Assembly: GCA_913051545.1 (NCBI GenBank)
Contig: CAJXCD010000005.1
Span: 1 to 64,000, forward strand
Direction: 5' to 3'
From: an uncultured Chloroflexota bacterium
GTDB lineage: Bacteria; Chloroflexota; Dehalococcoidia; Lucifugimonadales; CAJXCD01
DNA length: 64,000 nucleotides
Shown: in pieces, positions 17,215-25,521 of the stretch
Numbering within the stretch: position 1 is the stretch's first letter
How the letters are laid out: every line of letters starts with the position of its first letter
Program-made: the position numbers and the translations under genes
The notes under the pieces: model-generated
Database searches by the model: none
What the model saw: the letters and a program-made list of their open reading frames with translations, nothing else
What the model was told of the DNA's origin: nothing

Positions 17215-18927
17215 TTGAATAAGTCTGACTTCGTTGTACGGTTTGCTGGTGAAGGCGGACAAGGTTTCATGACTGCGGCCATAGGCCTAGCAGCCGCTAA
17301 TACCCAATCTGGCTATCATGCCCAGACCTTTGCTACATTCCCATCTCAAATCACAGGTGGACCAACTTGGATGCAGGTTCGCATATCGACCGATACGGTC
17401 CTGAGTAGAGGAGATGAACTTGATGTCTTGGTCGTTTTTAATGAAGAGGCATATTCAATACACAAAGACGAAGTACGTAATGGTGGAGTTATTATCTACG
17501 ATTCAGACGGAATGGACCTCGAAGGAGGGGAAAGTCTAGGAATACCGTTTGATAAATTAGCTAAATCTACAGGCAACTCCAGATCTGCCAATATGGTAGT
17601 AATGGGTGCTCTGGCTGGTCTCATAGGGATTCCTCAATCAATACTTGAAGAATTCGTAAAACGACGCTGGTCCAACACTGCTAGGTATGGAGAAACTATA
17701 GTTCCTACCAATATACATGCCCTGACTTTGGGAAGAGAAGCAGCCTCTTCCAGCGGGTTTGAAATAGGTGAACTAAATCCACCCCAAAAACCTAACTATG
17801 AACAGATATTCGTTGATGGTAACCAAGCCATATGTTTAGGAGCTGTTGCCTCAGGCGTACAATTTTATTGCGGGTATCCCATATCACCTGCCACAACAAT
17901 ACTCATCTGGATGGAAAAGAATCTAGTTGGTAAAGGCAAGTTTGCCTATCAAGTCAGTTCTGAAATCGAAGCAATCACCTCACTAATTGGTGCGGGATAT
18001 GCTGGAACTAAAGCGATGAGTGCTACTGCAGGACCAGGATTTTCATTGATGAGTGAAGGTCTTGGCATGGCATGGATGGCAGAAATTCCGTTAGTGATCG
18101 TTAACGTACAACGAGGTGGTCCGGCAACTGGCTTACCAACTAAAACTGAACAATCTGACTTACTTAATGCGATTAATCCTGCACATGGAGATGTATCTCT
18201 CCCAGTTATAGCACCCGGTACAGTTGAGGAATGTTTTTATGGTACCGTACAAGCGTTTAACTGGGCTGAAACCTACCAAGGGCCAGTAGTACTACTGAGT
18301 GAGCATTCCTTGTCCGAAAAACAACAGAATATACCTAAGCCAAACTTGGAAACACTGGAAGTACAGAACAGGATACTCTATGAAGGCAAAAATGGGTACC
18401 AGAGGTACGAACCCGGTGAAATCTCACCTATGCCTATTCCCGGTGGCCCAGGTAGTTATGTCGCTAATGCCAGTGAACATGATGGCATAGGAGACACAAC
18501 TCATTTATCTGAACGGCATATACAAATGACTAACCGAAGATTCCGAAAACTAGAATCTCTCATGGATAGCCCTTACGAACACGATAAAATAGACGCTGAT
18601 GTAGCAATTATGCCTTGGGGGGGCTCCAAGGGGCCAGCCAAAGAAGCATATGAAAAATTGCTAATAGATGGTAAAGACATCGGGTGGTTCTACACCATGT
18701 TTTTGAATCCAATTAATCCTACTCTGCTCGAGGAATTAAGAAACAAAAAATTGGTACTCGTGCCAGAACTTAACTATTTGGGCCAATTCGCTAGCGTGCT
18801 AAGATCTCAAGGGGTAAATGCAGAGCCGATAACACAGTATACTGGTCTGCCTTTCAAAGTCAAAGATCTAGTTCAACGTATCTCTTCACGACTCGCTGAG
18901 TTGGAAAACAGGAGATCTGCTTCATGA
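17215..18927 (+). CDS. korA: 2-oxoacid:ferredoxin oxidoreductase, fused gamma-alpha subunit
   Basis: Large subunit of a 2-oxoacid (probably 2-oxoglutarate):acceptor oxidoreductase, which oxidatively decarboxylates a 2-oxoacid to its acyl-CoA using TPP and Fe-S clusters. Seen: an N-terminal gamma domain (VVRFAGEGGQGFMTA... FPSQITGGPTWMQVRI), then the alpha domain (CGYPISPATTILIWME, TAGPGFSLMSEGLGMA, GGPATGLPTKTEQSDL). The start was set to TTG 17215, with GGGAG eight bases upstream, rather than the TTG at 17191. The stop overlaps korB by four bases (ATGA). No separate delta or ferredoxin-like subunit is present, as in the Kor-type enzymes. Confidence 0.9.
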   Translation: MNKSDFVVRFAGEGGQGFMTAAIGLAAANTQSGYHAQTFATFPSQITGGPTWMQVRISTDTVLSRGDELDVLVVFNEEAYSIHKDEVRNGGVIIYDSDGMDLEGGESLGIPFDKLAKSTGNSRSANMVVMGALAGLIGIPQSILEEFVKRRWSNTARYGETIVPTNIHALTLGREAASSSGFEIGELNPPQKPNYEQIFVDGNQAICLGAVASGVQFYCGYPISPATTILIWMEKNLVGKGKFAYQVSSEIEAITSLIGAGYAGTKAMSATAGPGFSLMSEGLGMAWMAEIPLVIVNVQRGGPATGLPTKTEQSDLLNAINPAHGDVSLPVIAPGTVEECFYGTVQAFNWAETYQGPVVLLSEHSLSEKQQNIPKPNLETLEVQNRILYEGKNGYQRYEPGEISPMPIPGGPGSYVANASEHDGIGDTTHLSERHIQMTNRRFRKLESLMDSPYEHDKIDADVAIMPWGGSKGPAKEAYEKLLIDGKDIGWFYTMFLNPINPTLLEELRNKKLVLVPELNYLGQFASVLRSQGVNAEPITQYTGLPFKVKDLVQRISSRLAELENRRSAS

Positions 18928-19790
18928 CGGACAAAAATCCGGAATATGACTTTAAATGGTGCCCTGGGTGCGGTGACTTTGGAGTGAGACGTGCCCTAGA
19001 ACAAGCTTTACAGAAATACATCATTGACACAGAAATACCCATCGAAAATAATGTGATAGTTGCTGGAATCGGATGCTCTGGGAATATGGTGCATTTACTG
19101 GAAGGACAACAACCATTTGGTATACACGGGCTTCATGGTCGTACCCTGCCTATTGCCATGGGGATTAAATCTAGTCGACCAGATTTAAATGTTACTGTAG
19201 TTGCAGGAGATGGCGACTTCTTGAGTATAGGCATGGAGCATATCGCGCCTCAGGCTCAGCGCAACCTTGATGTATGCGTAATAGTAATGGACAATGCGGT
19301 ATACGGCCTTACCAAAGGTCAAAGCTCACCTACATCCCATGAAGGTATGATAACCAGTTCCACGCCATACGGTAAAATGGAAGACGCGGTAAACCCCCTG
19401 AAGCTCTACCTTACGCTCGGTGTGTCTCATGTTGCATCAGCTTTATCTAGTAAGATCAAAGATTTATCACAAATGATATATGACGCGATGAAATATCCAG
19501 GATTCGCGATAGTACACGTGCAGTCTCCATGTACTGAATATAACAACACCTATGAACAACTCAAGGGTAACGTCAAAAAGGGGATACAACCGATGGCATG
19601 GTCCTTGCCTGAAGACCATAATCCGGAAAGCGTATCAGATGCCCAAAATATAGTAGACCGGGATGGTATACCACTAGGATTAATCTACCAAGCTAAAGAT
19701 CGTACTTCGTTCTCAAAGCGCGTAGAAGAAACTACTTCTTCAATGAACGGGAAATCTGCAGAAGATATCATAACCCTTTATTCAGTATAA
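18924..19790 (+). CDS. korB: 2-oxoacid:ferredoxin oxidoreductase beta subunit
   Basis: The thiamine-diphosphate-binding subunit that completes the enzyme encoded upstream. Seen: KWCPGCGDFGV (cluster-binding cysteines), GIGCSG (third cysteine), GDGDFLSIGMEH (the TPP/Mg GDG motif), and VMDNAVYGLTKGQSSPTS. The 288 aa length fits KorB. The start overlaps the korA stop, so translation is probably coupled. 2-Oxoglutarate is favoured over pyruvate by similarity of motifs, but the substrate is not proven by sequence. Confidence 0.9.
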   Translation: MTDKNPEYDFKWCPGCGDFGVRRALEQALQKYIIDTEIPIENNVIVAGIGCSGNMVHLLEGQQPFGIHGLHGRTLPIAMGIKSSRPDLNVTVVAGDGDFLSIGMEHIAPQAQRNLDVCVIVMDNAVYGLTKGQSSPTSHEGMITSSTPYGKMEDAVNPLKLYLTLGVSHVASALSSKIKDLSQMIYDAMKYPGFAIVHVQSPCTEYNNTYEQLKGNVKKGIQPMAWSLPEDHNPESVSDAQNIVDRDGIPLGLIYQAKDRTSFSKRVEETTSSMNGKSAEDIITLYSV

Positions 19791-19834
19791 AACCGGAACG
19801 CTACAACCTGTTAAGAATATACACTTAACATAAT

Positions 19835-20314
19835 TTACCCTGATGCAATATACTTGGAAGGGCATTTAACTGTAACGTGGTGACTTTGAAATTTCCCGTC
19901 AGATTTGTAAAGCCCTTCAAGTATTATCTCTGAGTGTTCATTAAAAAATAAATCTGGCAACACTCCATCATGAATAGCACTAAGAACATGAGTACCATCA
20001 GTGAGTTCAAATGTAGCTATAGTAGAGTCATCTTGACGAATAAAGGAACCGGATACCAACTTTCCACTAACTCTCACTGATTCCCCTTCTACCGATGCGC
20101 CACGTTCAACCAGCTCGCCTACAGTAAGATAGAATAGTGTTGCACTATCAAAAGCCATAAATGCAAAATATCCGAAGGCTGATGCAAGAACACCTAACAC
20201 CAATATAATACGCATCCTATTTCGGATCTTGGATACGTACCCTAATCCATCATGATTTCCTGGGATATTAACCTGCAACGGCTCACCACTACTCAATATT
20301 GATGTCCACCTCAC
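19835..20314 (-). CDS. ccmE: Cytochrome c maturation protein CcmE, Cys-type
   Basis: Membrane-anchored haem chaperone of System I cytochrome c biogenesis. Seen: a transmembrane helix (about 32-52), the OB-fold block VRVSGKLVSGSFIRQDDSTIATFEL, and VLPDLFFNEHSEIILEG. The haem-attachment site normally reads HxxxY; here the C-terminus is TVKCPSKYIASG, giving Cys151-x3-Tyr155. This CxxxY form is known from archaea and some sulfate reducers. The gene overlaps ccmD by four bases and is the last of ccmC-ccmD-ccmE. No CcmF, CcmH or CcmAB is in the window. Confidence 0.9.
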   Translation of the reverse strand: MRWTSILSSGEPLQVNIPGNHDGLGYVSKIRNRMRIILVLGVLASAFGYFAFMAFDSATLFYLTVGELVERGASVEGESVRVSGKLVSGSFIRQDDSTIATFELTDGTHVLSAIHDGVLPDLFFNEHSEIILEGLYKSDGKFQSHHVTVKCPSKYIASG

Positions 20315-20652
20315 TCATTGCTTTGAGATTTAGACTCAATCTCTGTATGCTTGGACTTCAAGTATTCAATCTCTAGATTTATATCACGTTGCCGCCGGGA
20401 CAACATAAAAATGTAAGCAAAAAAGCCTGCCCATGTAATAGTATACACGGCGAAAAGAAACGGTAGATTAGCCTCAGGTTCTCGATTTTCTTGCTTCATA
20501 TGATCCATATATCTACTACCAATAATTTCCTCAGAGTTTTCATAAGTCGCCAACACTGGTTTAGCCCATACAGCTGACATAATAGATGCAATCAATAAAA
20601 TAGATATAGTCAGGATGATCCGGATTTTATCCAATCTTATAATAAATCTCAT
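20311..20652 (-). CDS. ccmD: CcmD-like protein with extra N-terminal segment
   Basis: Small membrane protein between ccmC and ccmE. Seen: an N-terminal hydrophobic segment (about 12-29) that looks like a signal or anchor. A charged loop follows, then NLPFLFAVYTITWAGFFAYIFMLSRRQRDINLEIEYLK, which has the one-helix-plus-coiled-tail look of CcmD (single helix, then 'R.r.l..ei..L'). At 113 aa it is longer than classical CcmD (about 50-70 aa). CcmD helps release holo-CcmE from CcmC. It overlaps ccmC by 26 bases and ccmE by 4. The identity rests largely on position. Confidence 0.75.
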   Translation of the reverse strand: MRFIIRLDKIRIILTISILLIASIMSAVWAKPVLATYENSEEIIGSRYMDHMKQENREPEANLPFLFAVYTITWAGFFAYIFMLSRRQRDINLEIEYLKSKHTEIESKSQSNE

Positions 20653-21343
20653 CTACCTCCCCCTCAGATCGTCTTAGGTAAAACCTCTGTATTAAAACGT
20701 ATACGTACAAAAACGTGAAAGAAATGAGCGAAATCAATAAGGTAATTTGCATCCTAGAATCCAGAGAATCAGATTCCGCTAACGGTCCTATGTTCATTTC
20801 AGGGTGTGCTGTGCGCCACCAAACAGTCGCCATGTATATTATAGGCATATCAATAGCACCTATTAAAGCAATTATTGCACCGTATCGCGCCCCTTGGGAT
20901 CCTTTAGGACCATAAGCACGAAGCATTATATAACTCACGTATATAAACCAAAGTATAAGTGTTGTAGTTAATTTTGCATCCCATGTCCACCAAACACCCC
21001 ATACAGGCTTGCTCCACATTACTCCAGTAGCTAAAAGCAGAGTAAAGAAAACTACCCCTACTTCTGCACCCGCATAAGCCAAATGATCCCATTTTTCTCT
21101 ACCCGTAATTAGATGGATAGCACTAGAAACAGACACTATAATTATTGATACCATTCCAATCCAAGCCAGAGGAACATGAAAATAAAAAATACGCTGCGAT
21201 ACACCAAGATTACTTTCAGTTGGAACCCAGAGGAATACCATATACATAGTCAGAATCATGAAGATGGCACTACCAACTAAAACAAAATCTTGAAAGTATC
21301 TGGTCCAGCGTCCATAAGATCTGAATTCGATGTCAGGAATCAT
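20627..21343 (-). CDS. ccmC: Haem exporter/handling protein CcmC
   Basis: Six-helix membrane protein that loads haem onto CcmE in System I cytochrome c maturation. Seen: multiple hydrophobic helices, the histidine in IFYFHVPLAWIGM, and the tryptophan-rich WWD signature KPVWGVWWTWDAKLTTTLILWF, which binds haem on the outer face. The 238 aa length is typical. It is the first gene of the ccmCDE operon and is divergent from the metallopeptidase gene at 21431. Confidence 0.93.
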   Translation of the reverse strand: MIPDIEFRSYGRWTRYFQDFVLVGSAIFMILTMYMVFLWVPTESNLGVSQRIFYFHVPLAWIGMVSIIIVSVSSAIHLITGREKWDHLAYAGAEVGVVFFTLLLATGVMWSKPVWGVWWTWDAKLTTTLILWFIYVSYIMLRAYGPKGSQGARYGAIIALIGAIDMPIIYMATVWWRTAHPEMNIGPLAESDSLDSRMQITLLISLISFTFLYVYVLIQRFYLRRSEGEVDEIYYKIG

Positions 21344-21372
21344 GTTAAAAACCTACCACAAATTTACCAGTA

Positions 21373-21401
21373 TTGCTAGAATATTCGCTTAAAATTAGAA
21401 T
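21373..21401 (+). promoter_or_regulatory. Promoter for the zincin metallopeptidase gene
   Basis: TTGCTA (21373-21378), a 17-bp spacer and TAGAAT (21396-21401) lie 30 bases upstream of the ATG at 21431, in the short divergent region shared with ccmC. Confidence 0.5.
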
Positions 21402-21430
21402 TAATAATTACGACCTGATAGACTCCAATT

Positions 21431-21793
21431 ATGAACACTAACCAATTCGAAGAATTAGTCAGATCAGCCCTGAATAATATCCCTCAAGGTATCCGAGAAC
21501 AGTTACAGAATATAGACATTATCGTAGAAGATGTCCCTAAACAGGACCAATTAGGCGGCATTGAGATAGACAACGAAAACTTGCTTTTGGGACTTTATGA
21601 AGGAATTCCAATCACTCTACGTGATGATTACAGTATGGTTCTTCCAGACAAGATAACACTTTTTAAGGAAGAAATAGAAAAAATATGCGATACGGAAGAA
21701 GAGATAGTAGAAGAAATCCAAAAAACCGTCATACACGAAGTCGCCCACCATTTTGGAATCGATGACACGTCTCTAGATACGTTAGGAATATAA
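21431..21793 (+). CDS. Zincin-like metallopeptidase family protein
   Basis: Small protein of the metallopeptidase (MPN/zincin_1, formerly DUF1025) family. Seen: an N-terminal 'FEELVRSALNNIP', DNENLLLGLYEGIPITLR in the middle, and the zinc motif VIHEVAHHFGIDD (HExxHxxGxxD) near the C-terminus. The 120 aa length matches the family. The physiological substrate is unknown. It stands alone between divergent ccmC and convergent herA. Confidence 0.87.
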   Translation: MNTNQFEELVRSALNNIPQGIREQLQNIDIIVEDVPKQDQLGGIEIDNENLLLGLYEGIPITLRDDYSMVLPDKITLFKEEIEKICDTEEEIVEEIQKTVIHEVAHHFGIDDTSLDTLGI

Positions 21794-21893
21794 CCCATCC
21801 CTATTCGAAACCATCTGGCAATCCTAGATGAATTTACCCATCCAAAACAACAATACTAATCGTTATAGATTACCGTGGGCAAAAGTCAATCCC

Positions 21894-23549
21894 TTAACTT
21901 GTGTCTGGACCAAAAAGATCTTCCACATCACTCTTAACTTGCTGAGCAAGTTCACGGTCATCCTTCCAACCTAACTCACGATAAGATTCTGAAGAACCAT
22001 ACTCACGAGTTCTAATTACGACAGGCATCGGCAGTGCATCACCAAATGCTAAAGCCTGCTGCTTAGACTCAAGTCTTGAAAGGACAGAGCGTAACTTACG
22101 ACTTCCAGATACTCCTGACAAAACAGAATTAACGTCTCGTTCACTATCTAAAAGACATGTTATTTTAGTGCCAAGCTGACTCATAACCTCTTCATCTATA
22201 CCACTAGGCCTCTGATCAACAACCAACAACGTTACATTATATTTCCTCATCTCACGTGCAATCGAACCAAAAATGGTCTGACCAGCAATACCTGGAGTTA
22301 AGAATTTATGAGCTTCTTCAATTGTAATCACCACCGGTCTTGGTTCTCCAATTCCGTCTACGGATGATCTATCTTTGAGATAAACATACCTGTCATGAAT
22401 ACGTCTTGTTAATATGTTAGCTACCAGGATATAAGCCGCTAAACTATTCCCGTAACGACCGAACTCTAGTACTACATGCATGCCTCTTTCTAAATAGTGA
22501 AGTAGCTGTTTCACAGAATCATTCTTATCCGATTCGTTTATAAAATCAAATCTTTTAAGTCTAGAAAGTCTATTATGTAGTGTAGAAAGTGCGCGCTCAT
22601 TAACACTAATTTCTTGAGCCAGTTCGAGTAATTGTTCAGATTTAAGATTCAGAAAATCTCTTAGCCACTGTGGACCTAGTCGCTGACGGAGATTGTAGCT
22701 CGATTCAGCGGCAACTTCGGACAAACCCATGGTCTCCCTAAGAAGTTGTATATCTTCCGGTTCAATTTCTCCATAACCTATTTTCGCTACATAATCTGGT
22801 GTTAAACCTCTTCTACGTGAACTTTCTTCGTCGAGGGAGAAGACGGCAACTTTCGATGAGAATAACTGCTTTAGACCTTTAACCTCTTTATTATCTTCGC
22901 TACTACCCTTCCATCCATATTCACTATGCATATCAAAAACCAAATTTACCGCCGCACTATTTTGCAGAATTCCTATAAGAAGCAAGCGAGTCAGGAAGGT
23001 TTTCCCAGTGCCACTCTTACCAAAAACACCATTGCTACGCTTAACCAATTCTTTTACGTCAAGACATAATTTAGTCTCCATATCCAATGGTGTCCCAATA
23101 TAAAAATGTGACTCGTCTTCCTTACCAAAAATAAACTCTATGTCCGTCTCTGATGCTATAGAAACCTCTGCAAAATGAGCAGGTACTGTCTTGGCCGGTA
23201 ATGGGCCTTCTAAACTAGAAGTGGGATCCTTGTCGTCTCCCAAAGTCAACATAGGCTCTACAGTGAGTGTCCCGTAAACTGTAGTTCCAGAAACAACCTC
23301 GTGTATAAAAGGATTCGTTACATCCGGAGGAATCGAGGTTAAGCTAGAGTCCATAGAATCCAAAGATACATCTGTAACCACACCAAAAAATCGCATCAGT
23401 TCTCCTCGAATGCTAACAAAGGTCCCAACCTTAATCTGCTCAGTTGACACGTTTGAAGCTAATTTTATCCGAACACCTTCTGTGAGAGATCCCGCAAGTA
23501 CCATACCAAGTACATTCGATACATCTTCACATTTTTTGTCCGTTTCCAC
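21894..23549 (-). CDS. herA: HerA-type ATPase (HAS barrel + DUF87)
   Basis: Predicted hexameric DNA translocase that works with NurA in resecting double-strand DNA ends. Seen: an N-terminal HAS-barrel region (about 10-100), Walker A FGKSGTGKTF (about 176-185), FDMHSEYGW, a Walker B-type VVITIEEAHKF, and VDQRPSGIDEEVMSQLGTKI. The 551 aa length fits HerA. GTG start overlaps the TAG of the upstream HAS-barrel gene by one base, which indicates translational coupling. nurA lies two genes upstream. Confidence 0.9.
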   Translation of the reverse strand: METDKKCEDVSNVLGMVLAGSLTEGVRIKLASNVSTEQIKVGTFVSIRGELMRFFGVVTDVSLDSMDSSLTSIPPDVTNPFIHEVVSGTTVYGTLTVEPMLTLGDDKDPTSSLEGPLPAKTVPAHFAEVSIASETDIEFIFGKEDESHFYIGTPLDMETKLCLDVKELVKRSNGVFGKSGTGKTFLTRLLLIGILQNSAAVNLVFDMHSEYGWKGSSEDNKEVKGLKQLFSSKVAVFSLDEESSRRRGLTPDYVAKIGYGEIEPEDIQLLRETMGLSEVAAESSYNLRQRLGPQWLRDFLNLKSEQLLELAQEISVNERALSTLHNRLSRLKRFDFINESDKNDSVKQLLHYLERGMHVVLEFGRYGNSLAAYILVANILTRRIHDRYVYLKDRSSVDGIGEPRPVVITIEEAHKFLTPGIAGQTIFGSIAREMRKYNVTLLVVDQRPSGIDEEVMSQLGTKITCLLDSERDVNSVLSGVSGSRKLRSVLSRLESKQQALAFGDALPMPVVIRTREYGSSESYRELGWKDDRELAQQVKSDVEDLFGPDTS

Positions 23550-24199
23550 TATGAAATTCTCCTTAGTAAAGCGTTCAATCTGTGCACATCTCCAGCCAGA
23601 ATCGCAGCTATATGCTTTCCTGCATCCACCAGGAATTTCTTCGGGTCAGGATGAGACACGCTTGCTGTACGTAAGAATGCAGCAACAACATCATCCGGAG
23701 AACCCACCGAAGAAGTAATTAAAACTGATAGAAATTCGAGTGACATAGTCAATTCCCGAACCTCTTCAAATTGACAAATCGATACTTGAGCATGAATTTT
23801 AGTAGGTACAGGTGACAAATATCTGAATAATTTACCATCTGCTTTATGAGCCACAACTATTAAAGATATTTCTGTTGATAGCAGTCGACTGATTTGGGGA
23901 TGGCGATTATATATATCATCCACGGTATCTTCTCCCTGAGACATTGCCAGCGGACGACGACTAGGATCAATACTCTTAGTAGAAACATCGGCTACGACGC
24001 TGAATGCTGTGCTATCTTCTTCAGTACGAACTAAGTCACCTAGAGAAGGAGCCGCATAAAGACGATGACACTGTGCCAATAAATACGTTGTCGATGCTTC
24101 TACTATTTCTCCGAACGGAGAAATAGTAGAAGCATAATTACCCTTACTAACCCCTACTAAATCCGAAGATCTATTACCATTATCCGCACTGGCATCCAT
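23549..24199 (-). CDS. Stand-alone HAS-barrel protein between nurA and herA
   Basis: Not a named protein. Seen: SPFGEIVEASTTYLLAQCHRLYAAPSLGDLV, which resembles the start of HAS barrels (the domain found at the N-terminus of HerA). It has no P-loop and no nuclease motif in its 216 aa. The position between nurA and herA, with a one-base overlap to herA, suggests it is an adaptor of the end-resection complex. A perfect 20-bp inverted repeat (24094-24135) lies inside the coding region and encodes the stretch around ISPFGEIVEA. ATG start, with GAAAGG upstream. Confidence 0.75.
   Translation of the reverse strand: MDASADNGNRSSDLVGVSKGNYASTISPFGEIVEASTTYLLAQCHRLYAAPSLGDLVRTEEDSTAFSVVADVSTKSIDPSRRPLAMSQGEDTVDDIYNRHPQISRLLSTEISLIVVAHKADGKLFRYLSPVPTKIHAQVSICQFEEVRELTMSLEFLSVLITSSVGSPDDVVAAFLRTASVSHPDPKKFLVDAGKHIAAILAGDVHRLNALLRRIS
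24094..24135. repeat. Perfect 20-bp inverted repeat inside a coding region
   Basis: ATGCTTCTACTATTTCTCCG (24094-24113) is the exact reverse complement of 24116-24135, leaving a two-base centre. It lies in the HAS-barrel ORF near codons 22-36. In DNA it could extrude a cruciform; in mRNA it would fold as a very stable hairpin close to the start of the gene. No similar copy was noticed elsewhere in the window. Confidence 0.9.
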
Positions 24200-24239
24200 A
24201 TCTATACCTTTCAGTTATTCTAAAAATTAAATTATAGTG

Positions 24240-25451
24240 TTATAACCAACGCAACCTCTTTGAACGTGCCTTTTCAGAAGTATAGACATCGGAACCCTTT
24301 TTATGTAATACCTGCTCAACTAATTGCACGAAATTACGTCGGTCAGATACACCAACAACTGCCTGTTCATGAGCCTCCATAAGAGCCACCGGATAACCTC
24401 TACCACGTTCACACTGGTCAACAATAAGTGAATGTACCAAATCCAGAGAGGAACGGTTGTCCGAAACCCACGACGGCATCTCGACTCTACCAATCTCAGT
24501 ACCTACATTAACATAGAAAAAAGTGATTCCAGTCCCAAGATAGTGATTTTCTACAACTGGTGAATTCACTCCGAAAACTGATGATCTTTCTCCTGGTTTG
24601 AGTAATTTCCAAAAAATATCTCTATCTAATACACCACTGATACATTTTTCACACGGATTAGTGCTAAAACTGCTATTATCGCAACGCAAATTGGAATCCT
24701 TGATGGGATAAACACAACCCGTCACATTAAGTGCATTAACAACATCCGAATGTGCTGGCATACTGATGTAACTTGCTAAACCAAAAGATCTGTTTTCTGA
24801 GAAGTCTCTGATATGGTTCATAGATTTGATAAACCCATCCTCTATTAATTCTCGCAAAACGAAATCATGGTACCCATGACCAACTAACCCCATCATCACT
24901 AGAGACCCATCAACCAGATAAATACTAGGAGTATTAGAATCTAAACCACTAGCTTCCTCTGCTAAAATTGAAACCTCTGCTACCGCACGTTTCGCCCCCA
25001 GAACAGCCCCTTCAATAGATTGCTGTCGTCCAGTAGCAATTTCACTTATAACTAAATCTTCTTGAGCTGCATAAAGACGAGGAACACTATACAAAGTTGC
25101 ATTAGGGTAGTCTCCATAAGTCAATGCAGATACCCCAACGTTTATAAGAAAACATCTTACCGCCAAGTGCCTATCAACTTCTATATGGGATCCATCAGAA
25201 GAAACCACACGAAAATTCCCGGGAGGCAGATCTGGTTTATAAACACTAGAGGGGTGCTCTAAGATTTCAGGAACAATTCTATACCGTCCCCCTTGAGATT
25301 CATTGCTAATATCCAAATATCTATCAAGCTGGAATTCATTAAGTGCTATGAATGCACTCTCTACACGTCTCACGCGTTCTCCCTGCCTAGCCTGAAGATC
25401 TACAACCATACTCTCAATTTGTGCTGCAGTGCTGTTCAAATCTAGTGACAT
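24240..25451 (-). CDS. nurA: NurA-domain nuclease with cysteine cluster
   Basis: Predicted 5'-3' DNA end-resection nuclease that partners HerA. Seen: the catalytic aspartates in VVSSDGSHIEVDRH (Asp86) and IYLVDGSLVMMGL (Asp181), and a C-terminal block VALMEAHEQAVVGVSDRRNF typical of NurA. Between them is Cys246-x10-Cys257-x9-Cys267-x2-Cys270, which looks like a zinc or Fe-S site and is not part of the archaeal NurA I know. The 403 aa length is normal. It is the first gene of the nurA-HAS-herA set, 70 bases after selB. Confidence 0.87.
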   Translation of the reverse strand: MSLDLNSTAAQIESMVVDLQARQGERVRRVESAFIALNEFQLDRYLDISNESQGGRYRIVPEILEHPSSVYKPDLPPGNFRVVSSDGSHIEVDRHLAVRCFLINVGVSALTYGDYPNATLYSVPRLYAAQEDLVISEIATGRQQSIEGAVLGAKRAVAEVSILAEEASGLDSNTPSIYLVDGSLVMMGLVGHGYHDFVLRELIEDGFIKSMNHIRDFSENRSFGLASYISMPAHSDVVNALNVTGCVYPIKDSNLRCDNSSFSTNPCEKCISGVLDRDIFWKLLKPGERSSVFGVNSPVVENHYLGTGITFFYVNVGTEIGRVEMPSWVSDNRSSLDLVHSLIVDQCERGRGYPVALMEAHEQAVVGVSDRRNFVQLVEQVLHKKGSDVYTSEKARSKRLRWL

Positions 25452-25521
25452 CTATGATACGATCCTATCCCTTTATAATGAACCCATCCAATAATTTCTT
25501 TAGGATCCAATACAAAATTCA

